Assembly (NCBI GenBank): GCA_051294375.1
Contig: CM119270.1
Coordinates: 4,084,301 to 4,148,300, forward strand
Direction: 5' to 3'
Source: Paraspadella gotoi
Taxonomy: Eukaryota; Chaetognatha
DNA length: 64,000 nucleotides
Positions 48,134-58,493 of the stretch are shown here, piece by piece; the first letter of the stretch is position 1, and each line of letters begins with the position of its first letter. Position numbers and translations under genes: made by a program. Under the pieces are notes generated by a model. It did no database searches. It was not told the DNA's origin and saw only the letters and a list, made by a program, of their open reading frames with translations.

Positions 48134-49876
48134 TCAATATCTATTGTTATATACTTCATATGCTGGTTTATAAACTGGTTTAATAAAATCTTCATATCCT
48201 GGTTTAATAAAATCTTCATATCCTGATTCAGAAAGAGTTTCATACACTGGTTCTTCCATCGCATCATTCTGTTTGCCCTCAAAACTATTCATAGATTCGA
48301 TTTCACTCTTCTCACTTTTTGATTTTTTGAACCACACAACGGCTCCTACAATCGCTCCAATGATCACGACTCCTAAAATTCCTACTCCGATACTTATCCA
48401 AAGAAGAATATTATTTTCTTCGGCTTCTCTCTTTTCAAAACCGCATTCTTTTCCAGTTAAAAAACCTCCTGTCAGATCTTTGTAACCTTCCCAGCAACGG
48501 CACTCGAACGCGCCAATGGTATTCACGCAATCGGCGTAGATAGAGCAATCGTTGTCCTCTGGCTGAGCGCATTCGTTTTTGTCGGACAGCTGAACGGCAT
48601 CTGGATCCTTCGATAGTCCCAGGCTGGAGCCGTTGTACGTTTGAACGTTGCGCGCGAAAGTTCTCTGCAAGTTTTCGACTCTTGCTTCATCCAAGGGATC
48701 CTGATTTACAGAAAATATCGTGGTGATAAAATGTACCACGATGCTGCCCTGCGTAAAACCCGTGATTTTGATATCCGTCTCCACATCTGGGGCTAACTTC
48801 CTCGAAGCCTCTTTCAAAACGACCAGAGCTTTTCTTTCCAAATCTTGGTAAGACTCGGAATTAGGATCATTCAATTCCTCATTGAAATTCTCTTCAATTT
48901 TGACGGAACCCTCGAGCTTTAAACTTTTCTGGCAGATGTTCGGATCACTTGGCAACGGTTCCTCGCCATATGGGCAACCGCACTGTTCGCCATTGCATTC
49001 ATTTTTCTCTTTCCTCACAACTATCAAAGGTTCTATTGAATACTCCTGAACTATTGATCCTAGTTGATCGAGATGGCGCGTTGCTTGGCTTGTACTATTT
49101 TGACATCCTCGGCTGCATCTTGTATTTTGATTTCCACTGTAGCAAATGGCCATTTGACATTTCAGAAACACTTGGTCCAGAGCGTTTACTGAATTCAAAA
49201 TCTGAAATGAAAATCTCACTTTACTTTTTATTCCGTAGTTTGAATATGATTGGAATCGTTCCTGCTCCTGGCATCCGTTATCAATCAATTTGTAAGTCAT
49301 CTGATTGATTTCGTCGGGATTGTGTGTCACCGAGCAATTCAAAAGAAGAGTTTGCAAATTATGGTAAGAAATCACTTGTAACTCGACAAAGACAGTTTCA
49401 CCCTCGTAATAAATAAATGGTGCAGATAATTCGCTCACAAACTGAGAGGATTTATACATCAACGATTTGATTCTGAACATTTCATCGTCGATTCCCGTTT
49501 GGAACTGACTTGTTATATTTATCATCGAGCGGTACATACATCTAAGTCCCCAGTTGACTCTCGAAGCGTAATCTCTGATAATAATTGACTTTTTTGCACT
49601 AGTATCTTGGGATAGTTTTATGTAATTATTGAACGAAACGTAATCTTTAGTCGAGTTCATAATTGTTCCACACATGTTTTCGGTGATGTTGAGGTACCAA
49701 TAATTGGAAGTATTGTTTTTGTTCCCACTTAGTATCTGGGCTCCGTCAAAAAGTGAAAAAGAAGAACAAGAACCGACAGTAATAACTCGACTTTTTTGAA
49801 GTGATTTGTGAATAAACACTTCCATCACAGGAAACCCGCTCGGATCATTAGTACAAAGGACGTGTATGCCAATAAT
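48134..49876 (-). CDS. Gene 2: ZP-SEA-EGF transmembrane paralogue of gene 1 (VWA displaced)
   Basis: About 580 residues clearly homologous to gene 1 exon 13: ZP (VMEVFIHKSLQ, CGTIMNSTKDYVSFNNYI, WGLRCMYR, VFLKCQMAICY), a remnant EGF (ECNGEQCGCPYGEEPLPS), SEA with the cleavage-type motif QGSIVVHF, EGF (NECAQPEDNDCSIYADCVNT), a membrane span (ILLWISIGVGILGVVIIGAI) and a 64-residue tail. The sushi module and the RRRR site of gene 1 are missing. The tail has YETL, two YEDF repeats (SGYEDFIKPGYEDFIKPVYK) and YEVY. Homology starts abruptly at 49,876 (IIGIHVLCTND); upstream the open frame is AAAG-repeat translation. The matching VWA exon is at 51,628-52,201 on the other strand. Confidence 0.88.
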   Translation of the reverse strand: MIGIHVLCTNDPSGFPVMEVFIHKSLQKSRVITVGSCSSFSLFDGAQILSGNKNNTSNYWYLNITENMCGTIMNSTKDYVSFNNYIKLSQDTSAKKSIIIRDYASRVNWGLRCMYRSMINITSQFQTGIDDEMFRIKSLMYKSSQFVSELSAPFIYYEGETVFVELQVISYHNLQTLLLNCSVTHNPDEINQMTYKLIDNGCQEQERFQSYSNYGIKSKVRFSFQILNSVNALDQVFLKCQMAICYSGNQNTRCSRGCQNSTSQATRHLDQLGSIVQEYSIEPLIVVRKEKNECNGEQCGCPYGEEPLPSDPNICQKSLKLEGSVKIEENFNEELNDPNSESYQDLERKALVVLKEASRKLAPDVETDIKITGFTQGSIVVHFITTIFSVNQDPLDEARVENLQRTFARNVQTYNGSSLGLSKDPDAVQLSDKNECAQPEDNDCSIYADCVNTIGAFECRCWEGYKDLTGGFLTGKECGFEKREAEENNILLWISIGVGILGVVIIGAIVGAVVWFKKSKSEKSEIESMNSFEGKQNDAMEEPVYETLSESGYEDFIKPGYEDFIKPVYKPAYEVYNNRY

Positions 49877-50149
49877 TGAGAGAGAGAGGAAAAAGAAAAG
49901 AATAAAAAAAAAAAAAAGAAAAAGAGAATATAAACGAAAAAGTATTAAAAGAAAAGAAAGAAAAAAGCTAAGAAAGCAAAGACGAGGGAAAAAATTTCTA
50001 TTAAAGTAAATTAACGAAGCATGAGGAAGAAAGAAAAATTGAAAGAAAAAAAAAAAACGAGAAGAAGAGAAAAGGAAAAGAAAGAAAAGAAATGAAAGAG
50101 AAAAACAAGAAAAGAAATGCCAAAGCAAAAAAGAAAGAAAAGAAAAGAA
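49877..50149. other. GAAA-rich low-complexity DNA abutting gene 2
   Basis: AAAGA/GAAAA-rich sequence directly where gene 2 homology stops. The ORF through it on the minus strand is poly-Phe/Leu and is not part of the protein. Confidence 0.8.
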
Positions 50150-53100
50150 ACGCGTTGCGCATAGACAAAACTATCCGAATGCATGAATATTATGCGCTTA
50201 ACAGGCGACGCTGGAGGCAGGGATGCGGAACATGAAGAAGAGGGCGAAAAGAAAAAGAAAGAAAAAGAATAAAAAGAATAAGAAAAAGTAAAGAAAAGAA
50301 AAGCAAAGAGCCTAAAGAGACAAAGAAGAAAAAAAATATAAAAGTAAAGAAGAAAGAGGAAGAAGGGAAGAAAGAAAGAAAATGAAGATGAAACAGAAAA
50401 AAAAAAAAACAGAGAGAAAAGATAAGGTAAGAAAGAAAGGAAAAGAAAAAGAAAAGAAAAGGAAAGTTAAGGAAAGAAGAAAAAGAAAAGAAAAGCAAAG
50501 CAAAAGAAAAGAAAGAAAAAAAAAGAAGATAAGGATGTATGTCCCTAGAAGAAAATACTTTATGAATCTATGAAATAAACTATAACGCCACACAAGCCAT
50601 AATAATAAATGGCGATTTTTTCTTTTATCGTCTGCTCATTCATTTTTGCGACCCGGTTTTGGAAACAGCATTTTTGTTCAGGAGAAAACTGCGCTGAAGA
50701 AATGAGAGACGAAAAAAAAAACAGGATCGATCTTGTCGTCTTTCTTTTTTTCCTTTTTTGGTATCGATGAACTATTGTTTACGGTTATTGTTTCATTACT
50801 AGATAAACGTGTGTAATAACGATTAAACAGTTTTGTACGTTAAATTATGTAGTATATAATAGTTCTTGAATAATTTTGACTTTTTCAGTGGGCTTTTAAT
50901 GATGTGGTTTCTCATGATGGAGATTAAAACACACTGACGATCTTTTGTAGGTTTTTTTGAAGAATCGAACCTTCGCGGCAAATCAGGTGAGTAAATTTTT
51001 TCCTACAAAATTGAGACCTACAATTTTATGCTATATTTGTTTTTTTATTTGTTAAAAAGATAACCGTAGCTATTAAGCTAATGTGATATTTATTTCACAA
51101 TATGTCAGTTTTGTTTTTTTCGAAAAAAAATTGGCTAAATTTTACAGGTTCGAACTTTTCGCACTTCGTCCTTTGTAAAAACGCGGGGATCTTGTTCGGG
51201 CAACCAATGAGACGGCTATTGCTATTGGCGGACCGGAGTGGACGGGAAAAAGATTGTGAAGTAAAAAAAGATCAATTAGAGACATTGGATATGCATACGC
51301 GACATTTTAATAAGCGGAAAAGAGACTAAATTATTACAAGAATTGTGTTTTTTATAGGGGAAAAATGAACGGTGATCTTAGGGCAAAGGAGCCGGTTGGT
51401 AATAAGAGAGAGAGAGAGATAGAGACTAGAGAGAGAGAGAGAGTGTCGGATGAGAGAGAGAAGAGGGAGGGAACGCACACACACACTTATTTCAGCCAAT
51501 GGGATTGGCCTGAATGATAGTGGATGTGAGGCGTGTGAATATACCGCCACAATATTTATACAAATATTTTTGTTTCTGAAAATTAATTGTCTACAACTGT
51601 ATACTTTTGCTTCTTTCTCCTTTTCAGACAAGACAAAAACCTCCTTCTGCTCAGAAAAATCATCTCCAGTCGACTTATTGTTCATAGGTGATGGCAGTTA
51701 CAGCGTCAGAAATGTTCCTTTCAAAAGGCATTAGATTTTATTGTAGAATGATAGACAGATTGTACGTAGACATCCAGAGCTGCAGTTATTGTTTATAGTT
51801 GGTACCCTCGAACCGATTGTCCTTCAACATCGGCAAAAATGGGAAAGGAAGGGTACGAAGAGCGTGTGAAATAACTCAGATCAGGTATCACGGTGGTCTC
51901 ACAAAGACCGGAGAAGCCATTTCACAGGCCGTCGCACTTTTTAAACTCGATGGCGACTCAACTCGAACTGATGTCGGTAGCTTTCGTAATCACCGATGGC
52001 AAAAGTCAAGACGACGTCTCATTTCCGCGAGAGAAGCTCAACGACTGGGAATAACCGTCTTCGCCATTTGGCGTCGGAAACAGGTAGATTGCGATGAACT
52101 CGAGACATTGCGATACACAATTCCAGAATTTATAAAGTCGACGATCACGCGATGCTAGGAAGTATAGAAGATAACTTCACGAAAAGAGTATGCGAGGATC
52201 CNNNNNNNNNNNNNNNNNNNNNNNNNGGTATCTTTTTAACAAATAAAAAACAAATATAGCAAAATTGAGGTCTCAATTTTTGTAGGAAAAAATTTACTCA
52301 CCGATTTGCCGCGAAGGTTCGATTCTCAAAAAAACCCACAAAAGAATCGTCAGTGTTTTTAATCTTCCTATCATGATGAAACCACTCATTTAAAAGCCAC
52401 TGAAAAAGTCAAAATTTATTCAAGACTATTATATATAACTATATTTAACGTACAAACTGTTTAATTCGTTAATACAACGTTTATTAGTAATGAAACAATA
52501 CGTTAAACAATTAGTTCAATCGATAAAAAAAGGGAAAAAAAGAAAGACGCAGATCGATCCTGTTTTTTTTTTCGTCTCTCATTTTCTTCAGCGCAGATTT
52601 TCTCCTGAACAAAAACTGCTTTCCAAAACCGGGTCGCAAAAATGAATGAGCAGACGGTAAAAGAAAAAATCCCATTTTATTATTAGCTTGTGTGGCGTTA
52701 TATTTATTTCATAGATTCATAAGTANNNNNNNNNNNNNNNNNNNNNNNNNNNNNNNNNNNNNNNNNNNNNNNNNNNNNNNNNNNNNNNNNNNNNNNNNNN
52801 NNNNNNNNNNNNNNNNNNNNNNNNNNNNNNNNNNNNNNNNNNNNNNNNNNNNNNNNNNNNNNNNNNNNNNNNNNNNNNNNNNNNNNNNNNNNNNNNNNNN
52901 NNNNNNNNNNNNNNNNNNNNNNNNNNNNNNNNNNNNNNNNNNNNNNNNNNNNNNNNNNNNNNNNNNNTTTTCTTTTCTTTTCTTTTCTTTTCTTTTCTCT
53001 TCTTCTCGTTTTTTTTTTCTTTTCATTCTTTTCTTTTCTTCCTTCATCTTTTCTTTTCTTTACTTTTATAATTTTTCTCTCTTTCCTTTCTTTAGCTTTT

Positions 53101-53272
53101 CTTTTCTTTTCTTTACTTTTTTTCGTTTATTTTCTTTTTTCTTTTTTTTTTCTTTTCTTTTCTTTTCCTCTTCTCTCTCATCCGCTCCCTGCCTCCAGCG
53201 TCGCCTCATTAAGAACGGAAAAGGAATTCAGCATTTGCGGCAATTTTGCCTCTTTGCCGCAACGCGTCCCTT
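50150..53272. repeat. Long inverted repeat around the gene 2 VWA exon
   Basis: Left arm about 50,150-51,063, right arm about 52,227-53,272 (interrupted by the gap 52,726-52,967). Landmarks in both, in opposite orientation: AATCGAACCTTCGCGGCAAAT, TTTTGCGACCCGGTTTTGGA and GCGACGCTGGAGGCAGGGA. The central part matches closely with small indels; the outer ends are more diverged. The right arm begins immediately after the 25-N gap 52,202-52,226. Confidence 0.85.
51628..52201 (+). CDS. Gene 2 VWA exon, inverted relative to the rest of gene 2
   Basis: Begins after TTTTCAG| in phase 1, like gene 1 exon 13. Reads DKTKTSFCSEKSSPVDLLFI then GDGSYSVRNVPF, keeping the D-x-S-x-S metal site. Later segments match gene 1: YHGGLTKTGEAISQAVALF, VAFVITDGKSQDD, EAQRLGITVFAI, CDELETL and finally VCEDP against the 25-N gap. 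At least four frame changes interrupt it. They match single-base indels and are as likely sequencing error as decay. Gene 1 continues VCEDAVG-I-K-I-F-C straight into ZP, exactly the point where gene 2 restarts at 49,876. Confidence 0.82.
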
Positions 53273-53387
53273 TCGGCTTTGCTGCTGCAATTTCTTTGTA
53301 CCATCGCAAGGGAGAAGAAATCCCTGTCTAATTACTTAAATGGTACGTTTAACAGAAAAAAAGAAATAAATTACTGTAATAAAAGCG

Positions 53388-53530
53388 TCAAAGGTGAAGT
53401 AAATCAAGAATGGCCTGAAGAGCGCTGTCCACTACTTCTTTAATCCCTTTAGCAGCCATGGAACAGGTCCAGGGCTTGGAACCTGACTTGACGGTTTTTT
53501 CATCCAATGTTTCATCCATTAGGACAGGCA
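53388..53530 (-). CDS. Possible terminal exon (MDETLDEKTVKSGSKPW...)
   Basis: An acceptor (TTCATTGCAG|) opens a frame reading PVLMDETLDEKTVKSGSKPW, TCSMAAKGIKEVVDSALQAI, LDLLHL and stops with TGA at 53,388-53,390. It would be a last exon entered in phase 1. The opposite strand also has a 54-codon ORF with a perfect start context (GCAGCCATGGAA, 53,459-53,623, MEQVQGLEPDLTVFSSNVSS). Only one can be coding; I slightly prefer the minus strand because the frame starts at a splice site. No family recognised. Confidence 0.33.
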
Positions 53531-53629
53531 CTGCAATGAAATTTCGTATTTTAGCTAGCAATCACTTAGATTTGAGGTTTTCTCCTGTCTTAACAAACGA
53601 GCAATCAACTATGGGCGAGTTATAAACTT

Positions 53630-54374
53630 TTTTAATTTTAGGGGACAGACAGACGGACAGACAGACCGACCGACCGAACTACAGACCGACCGAAAAGTGA
53701 CTTATAGCGCAACTAAAAAGGAAAAGAGAAAAAGAAGGAAGAAATAAAAAGAAAAAAAGTCGAAGACCTCATCCTTCACTCGACAACAGTTTTATGATTT
53801 TCTNNNNNNNNNNNNNNNNNNNNNNNNNNNNNNNNNNNNNNNNNNNNNNNNNNNNGGGAAGTGGGAAAGGGAGGAAGGGGTGAGGGTGATGGTGATTATG
53901 ATGTGGAGGGGATTCGGGATTTTATGTTATGTTATGTAGGATGTGATATGATGTTAGATGTGATGCGATTTGATGCTTGATGTGATATATGACGTTGGAC
54001 GTGATATGATTTGATGCTGGAAGTGACATGTCGTTGGATGTGAGATTTCTTTTTTTTATATAAATAATTTAAATTGTTTAAAGAATTGGCCGGAGGTTTT
54101 AGTTCGTCGAAGGATGTTGGATGCGTTGCTAAGAGACGACGGGGAGAGACGCTTTAAGGAGCTGAGGGGCGGAGACCAAATCGCAGCTTGTTGTTGTTGT
54201 CATTCTAGTCGTCGTTGTTCTTGTGGCTGCAGTAAGAATAGTCAGACGAAAGGTCAATTTTTTTTTTCAGTGTTGTTTAAGCGGTTGCCTTACATTTTTT
54301 TACTGATTACATTTTCTTTCTCAGAACTTTACAACTTAGTTTCTGGCGGAAATTAAGACGACGGCGACTGGGAG
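53630..54374. other. Spacer with GGACGGACAG repeat end, gap and GATGTGATATGATG repeat
   Basis: 53,640-53,720 resembles the GGGGCGGACC...AAAGTGACTTATAG repeat end seen at 10.2, 41.4 and 42.6 kb. Gap 53,804-53,855. 53,930-54,040 is a degenerate repeat of GATGTGATATGATGTTGGAT. A plus frame at 54,114 opens MLDALLRDDGERRFKELRGG then DQIAA before Cys repeats; unproven. Confidence 0.45.
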
Positions 54375-54432
54375 CGAACCCTAGACCTCTTTCGAACCCT
54401 AGACCTCTTTCGAACCCTAGACCTCTTTCGAA
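54375..54432 (+). repeat. 18-bp tandem repeat CCCTAGACCTCTTTCGAA
   Basis: Three nearly identical units. Close relative of the array at 8,069-8,157 despite 46 kb separation. Confidence 0.9.
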
Positions 54433-55227
54433 TGCATTCAGTCGAGATAGATTGGTGTTAGTTTAAGCCTGAGCTCTGCAAGAGAGTCGTGAACCAGTCA
54501 CAACTCTCAAGAGCTCCATTTTTTTCGACTGGCGCCATGAGTTTTGGTTTGAGACTTAATTGCGTCTCGATGCGACAATTTAAGGGCGAGTCCTAATGAG
54601 TCTGAGAGCAACGTCGCCGTTTTGAGAGTCTTATACGCAAGTCATTGTACAGTGTCTGCAGACTTGTTGTTAAGCTATTAAAAATATATATATTTTTATT
54701 CTCGTCTCAAAAAAACTTTGAACTAATAGGATAGAAATGAAAATTATTTCAGGCGTAACTTTTCTAAATTTTACATAAATAATCCTAATGTAATTGGCGA
54801 TGGTCCCTCTTCAGAAACAGCGTTAAAAATGAATTAAAATTTTATCATTACAAGCGACCGCAAATTACCAAATTTTAATTTAAATCATATTCTCCCGTTA
54901 AAATTTGCATTTTCACCAGAGTTAAGGTTCAATGGGAAACGAGTCCGAAGGAGTCTGAAGAAAAATTGTTCACGCGACGTAATGAATCTTAACGAGGGAA
55001 TCTTTTTTTTTTTTGTTTTTTTTTTTTTAAAGAAAAATGAATAAAGAATGAGTCTCGTCGGAGTTTGACGAATTTTCGTTCAATTTGGGGGAAAAACTAA
55101 GTCAACAATTTTAATTTGACGATTTTTAGGGAAAACAAACAATTAATATTGGTCTTAAACAGGGTTTTAATTAGGGTAAATGAAAAAAACAATACAACTA
55201 AGACTTGGGTTAAAATTATTAAAAACT
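54433..55227. other. AT-rich spacer
   Basis: No credible coding frame. One poly-T patch is present at 55,002-55,030. Confidence 0.55.
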
Positions 55228-55425
55228 TTAGTCATTGTCATTCGCCTCGTCATAATCGTCGTCGTTGTCGTTGTCGTCGTCGTCATCATCGTTGTCGTGG
55301 GCAACATCGTCGTCGTCGTTTTCGTCATCGTCGTTGGCACCCAGAGCGCCGCTCGCAGCCAAATTCATAAAAATTCTCAGTCGGCGTCGGGCGGCGTCAA
55401 TGTCGCCGGCGGCGTCTGGCGGTCT
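55228..55425 (-). CDS. Possible acidic C-terminal exon
   Basis: The minus frame is open from an AG at 55,426 (CAGTAG|) and reads RPPDAAGDIDAARRRLRIFM, NLAASGALGANDDDENDDDD, VAH, an Asp/Asn run, then YDEANDND and TAA at 55,228-55,230. An in-frame ATG lies at 55,368. The first half is GC-rich, non-repetitive and protein-like; the tail derives from GAC/GAT repeats. Unrecognised. Confidence 0.28.
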   Translation of the reverse strand, partial: RPPDAAGDIDAARRRLRIFMNLAASGALGANDDDENDDDDVAHDNDDDDDDNDNDDDYDEANDND

Positions 55426-55558
55426 CTACTGCGACGAATGGAATATCAAAAAAGGACGAAGAAAGAAAAAGAAAAATCTAAAAATAGAAAAATAAAAAGA
55501 AAAAGAAAATTAATGAGGAGTCGATGCTGAGTAAAGACGGATATTTAACAACATTTCG

Positions 55559-55596
<38 letters not shown>

Positions 55597-55854
55597 GCGT
55601 GAAATGAGGAAGAGAGTAAAGAAGGAGATGAGAGAATAAGAGAAAGCAGAGAACAAAGAGAGAAGTAGATGAGGAGAGTAATGGGTTAATGAATGAGTAA
55701 GAACACGAGATGAGCATTAGAAAATGCAGAAAAAGCACGAGAAGAGACGAAGCCAGGAAGATTTGTAGTGGACCCAGAAAGAGCACCGAAACTTACTAGA
55801 GCAGGACAGCATGAATCACCAGTAAGGGTTAATTCCGTTCACTTTTGCTAGTGG

Positions 55855-56011
55855 GTTAGACTGAATCTAAGACCCGTGTTTATTTATAGGTGACATGTTT
55901 CCTTGATATACGATCTCCAAGCAATCTGAAAAAGTGTAAAGAGATTGGGACGGAAAGGGGAAAAGAATGAGAAGACAGGAGAGAGAGAGAGAAGAGAGGA
56001 GAGAGAGAGAG

Positions 56012-56055
<44 letters not shown>

Positions 56056-56346
56056 TAGAGAGAGAGACNNNNNNNNNNNNNNNNNNNNNNNNNGAGAGAA
56101 AAGAGAGAAAGAGAGAGAGAGAGAGAGAAGAAGAAGAGAGAAAGAGGAGAGGAAGTAGAGAGAAACCATGTAAGGGGTCTCTGTATGTGTTAGAACTGAA
56201 TTCTAAGACCGTGTTTATTTTATTTGGTGACATGTTTCTTGATATACGATCTTCCAGCAATCTGAAAAAGTGTAAAGAGATTGGGACGGAAGAGGAAGAA
56301 AAGAATGAGAAACAGAGAGAGAGAGAGAAGAGAGGAGAGAGAGAGA

Positions 56347-56387
<41 letters not shown>

Positions 56388-56430
56388 GAGAAGAGAGAGA
56401 GAGAGAATAAAGTCTGAAAGGGATGAGGAA
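55855..56430 (+). repeat. Noisy direct duplication across a 25-N gap
   Basis: 55,862-55,970 and 56,190-56,300 share AAGACCGTGTTTATTT, GGTGACATGTTTCTTGATAT, GCAATCTGAAAAAGTGTAAA and GAGATTGGGACGGAA with small indels. Each is followed by long GA tracts, with the 25-N gap 56,069-56,093 between. Confidence 0.85.
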
Positions 56431-56729
56431 ACGTCTTAGTTACCGAGAGAGAGAGGAGAGATAAACTGAAGGGAAGGAAACGTCTTAGAACCAAACATTC
56501 GTTGCTGCCGAAATGAAATGACGAAAACGAATTTTGAGCATGAAATAAAAAAGAACAAAAAATCTTTAATGAAGTTTTTGCTTATCTTTTTCGACATGAA
56601 AATAATTACGTAATTAAATATGTAATACATATTAAGTATGTTTATTAAATCAATAATCTCGAACTCCACACTACAGGTATTTCCTTTCCTTCCTTCTTTT
56701 CCTCCCTCATCCCTCCCTACTTTCTACAG

Positions 56730-56981
56730 TCTATCTCTCTCTCTCTGTCTCTGTCTCTCTCTCTCTCTCTGTCTCTCTCTCTATTCTCTCTCTCTCTCTC
56801 TCTCTCTCACTCTCTCTCTCTCTCTCTCTCTCTCTCCTCCTCTCTTCTCCTCTCTCTCTCTCCTCTCTCTCTCTCTCTCCTCTTCTCTCTCTTCTTCGTT
56901 CTGTCTCTCTCTGCTCTGTCCACTCTCTTCTCTCTCTCTCTACTTCCTCTACTCTTCTCTCTCTCTCTCTCTCTTCTCTCT

Positions 56982-57023
<42 letters not shown>

Positions 57024-57045
57024 CTCTCTCTTCTTCCTCTCCTCC
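56730..57045 (+). repeat. CT-rich low-complexity tract
   Basis: About 300 bp of CTCTCT with TTC, TGT and CAC interruptions. Open frames here are Ser/Leu repeats. Confidence 0.9.
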
Positions 57046-57101
57046 TGTCCATTCAGCTACGAAGAGAAAAAAAGCCCATCACCGTAGAGGTTAGCGCTCA
57101 C

Positions 57102-57175
57102 TTGCCGCGGCCGCGACTAAACCGCGAAAACTTCTTCCGCGCGTCCCCAGTATTCCCCGCGATCAAAATGGACAT
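57102..57175 (-). CDS. Candidate first coding exon (MSILIAGNTGDARKKFSRF)
   Basis: Minus-strand ATG at 57,175 opens MSILIAGNTGDARKKFSRF then SRGRG in a CpG-rich patch and ends in phase 2 at CAA|GTGAGC (57,101). An upstream in-frame ATG (57,187) is also possible. The exon leads into pyrimidine/purine-rich low-complexity DNA. Family not recognised. Confidence 0.3.
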
Positions 57176-57357
57176 AAAATGGATCATAAAAAAATGACCA
57201 AAAATGAACAAAGAACCGGCAGGAAGACTTAAATTGTGAAGGGGTGAAAAAACAATGAGATAGAAGAGGCACTTTGGTAGGGTGATGAGAGAGAGAGAGA
57301 GAGAGATGGAGAGAGTGATAGGAACAGGAGGAGAGAGGAGATGAGACAACAGAGAGC

Positions 57358-57390
<33 letters not shown>

Positions 57391-57683
57391 GAGACAAAGA
57401 GGAGAGAAAATTAGTGAAAGGAAATTTAGAGAGTGAAGGAAGTAAATCCCTGGTTTTGAGTCAGACTCGAAAATGAAGAAGTTGATGAGAAATGTTGGCT
57501 TGAGTCAATTGTTGGAGGAATGGTGCAAGCAATGTGATGGACATTGATTGGAAAACGTAGTTGGTAGATGAACTGATTGGTAGATCGGGATATCGTAATT
57601 CGAATGGGTATGATATGATAGGGATTAGGGAAGCCAGGTAATCTGGGCGTGAATACACGAGACTGTGAGAGAGTCTTGATTGA

Positions 57684-57712
57684 AAGATTGATTGATTGAT
57701 TGATTGATTGAT

Positions 57713-57799
<87 letters not shown>

Positions 57800-57802
57800 T
57801 TT
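57684..57802 (+). repeat. (ATTG)n then (ATTT)n microsatellite
   Basis: Seven ATTG-type units followed by about 23 ATTT units, ending again in ATTG. Confidence 0.95.
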
Positions 57803-57839
57803 GATTGATTTTTGTTTTATTTTTCTATTTTTATTTCGC

Positions 57840-58420
57840 TTCCGTTTCTAGTAAGCGACAACGACGACAACAACATCGACGACGAGGACGACGACGACGA
57901 CGCCCCTCGAGAAGGCGTCGAGCGGACGCCGTGGGTGGGCGCGGTCGTTTCCTGGTCGATTAAAGAGAACTGAGGGAATAGAAGTAACGCTTGGGGTTTG
58001 GTGCCGCTAATTGGATGGTGGTTTGAGCTGTTTGAGAGGTGGATCGGGCTTTTGGGTAGGTGGTTAGAGTGGTGGTTAGGGTGNNNNNNNNNNNNNNNNN
58101 NNNNNNNNNNNNNNNNNNNNNNNNNNNNNNNNNNNNNNNNNNNNNNNNNNNNNNNNNNNNNNNNNNNNNNNNNNNNNNNNNNNNNNNNNNNNNNNNNNNN
58201 NNNNNNNNNNNNNNNNNNNNNNNNNNNNNNNNNNNNNNNNNNNNNNNNNNNNNNNNNNNNNNNNNNNNNNNNNNNNNNNNNNNNNNNNNNNNNNNNNNNN
58301 NNNNNNNNNNNNNNNNNNNNNNNNNNNNCTCTCTCTCTCTCTCTTTTCAATTTTTTGTTTTCTTCTTTGTTTCCGGTTTATGAATTTTACGAGGAAGAAA
58401 ATGAGAGAGAGAGATAAAGG
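57840..58420. other. GAC repeats, GGTGGTT-rich patch and a gap
   Basis: GAC/CGA repeats at 57,855-57,902, a G/T-rich patch (TGGTTAGGGTG) to 58,083, then gap 58,084-58,328. No gene. Confidence 0.7.
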
Positions 58421-58429
58421 AAAAAGCGA

Positions 58430-58493
58430 ATGAACGAATGAATGAATGAATGAATGAATGAATGAATGAATGAATGAATGAATGAATGAATGA
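58430..58493 (+). repeat. (GAAT)n microsatellite
   Basis: About fifteen GAAT units. Confidence 0.95.

Noticed and set aside
49877-50128. N-terminal extension of the gene 2 frame (Phe/Leu-rich, signal-peptide-like)
   Set aside because: It is the translation of GAAAA repeats. Homology to gene 1 begins sharply at 49,876 and the true preceding VWA part is elsewhere.
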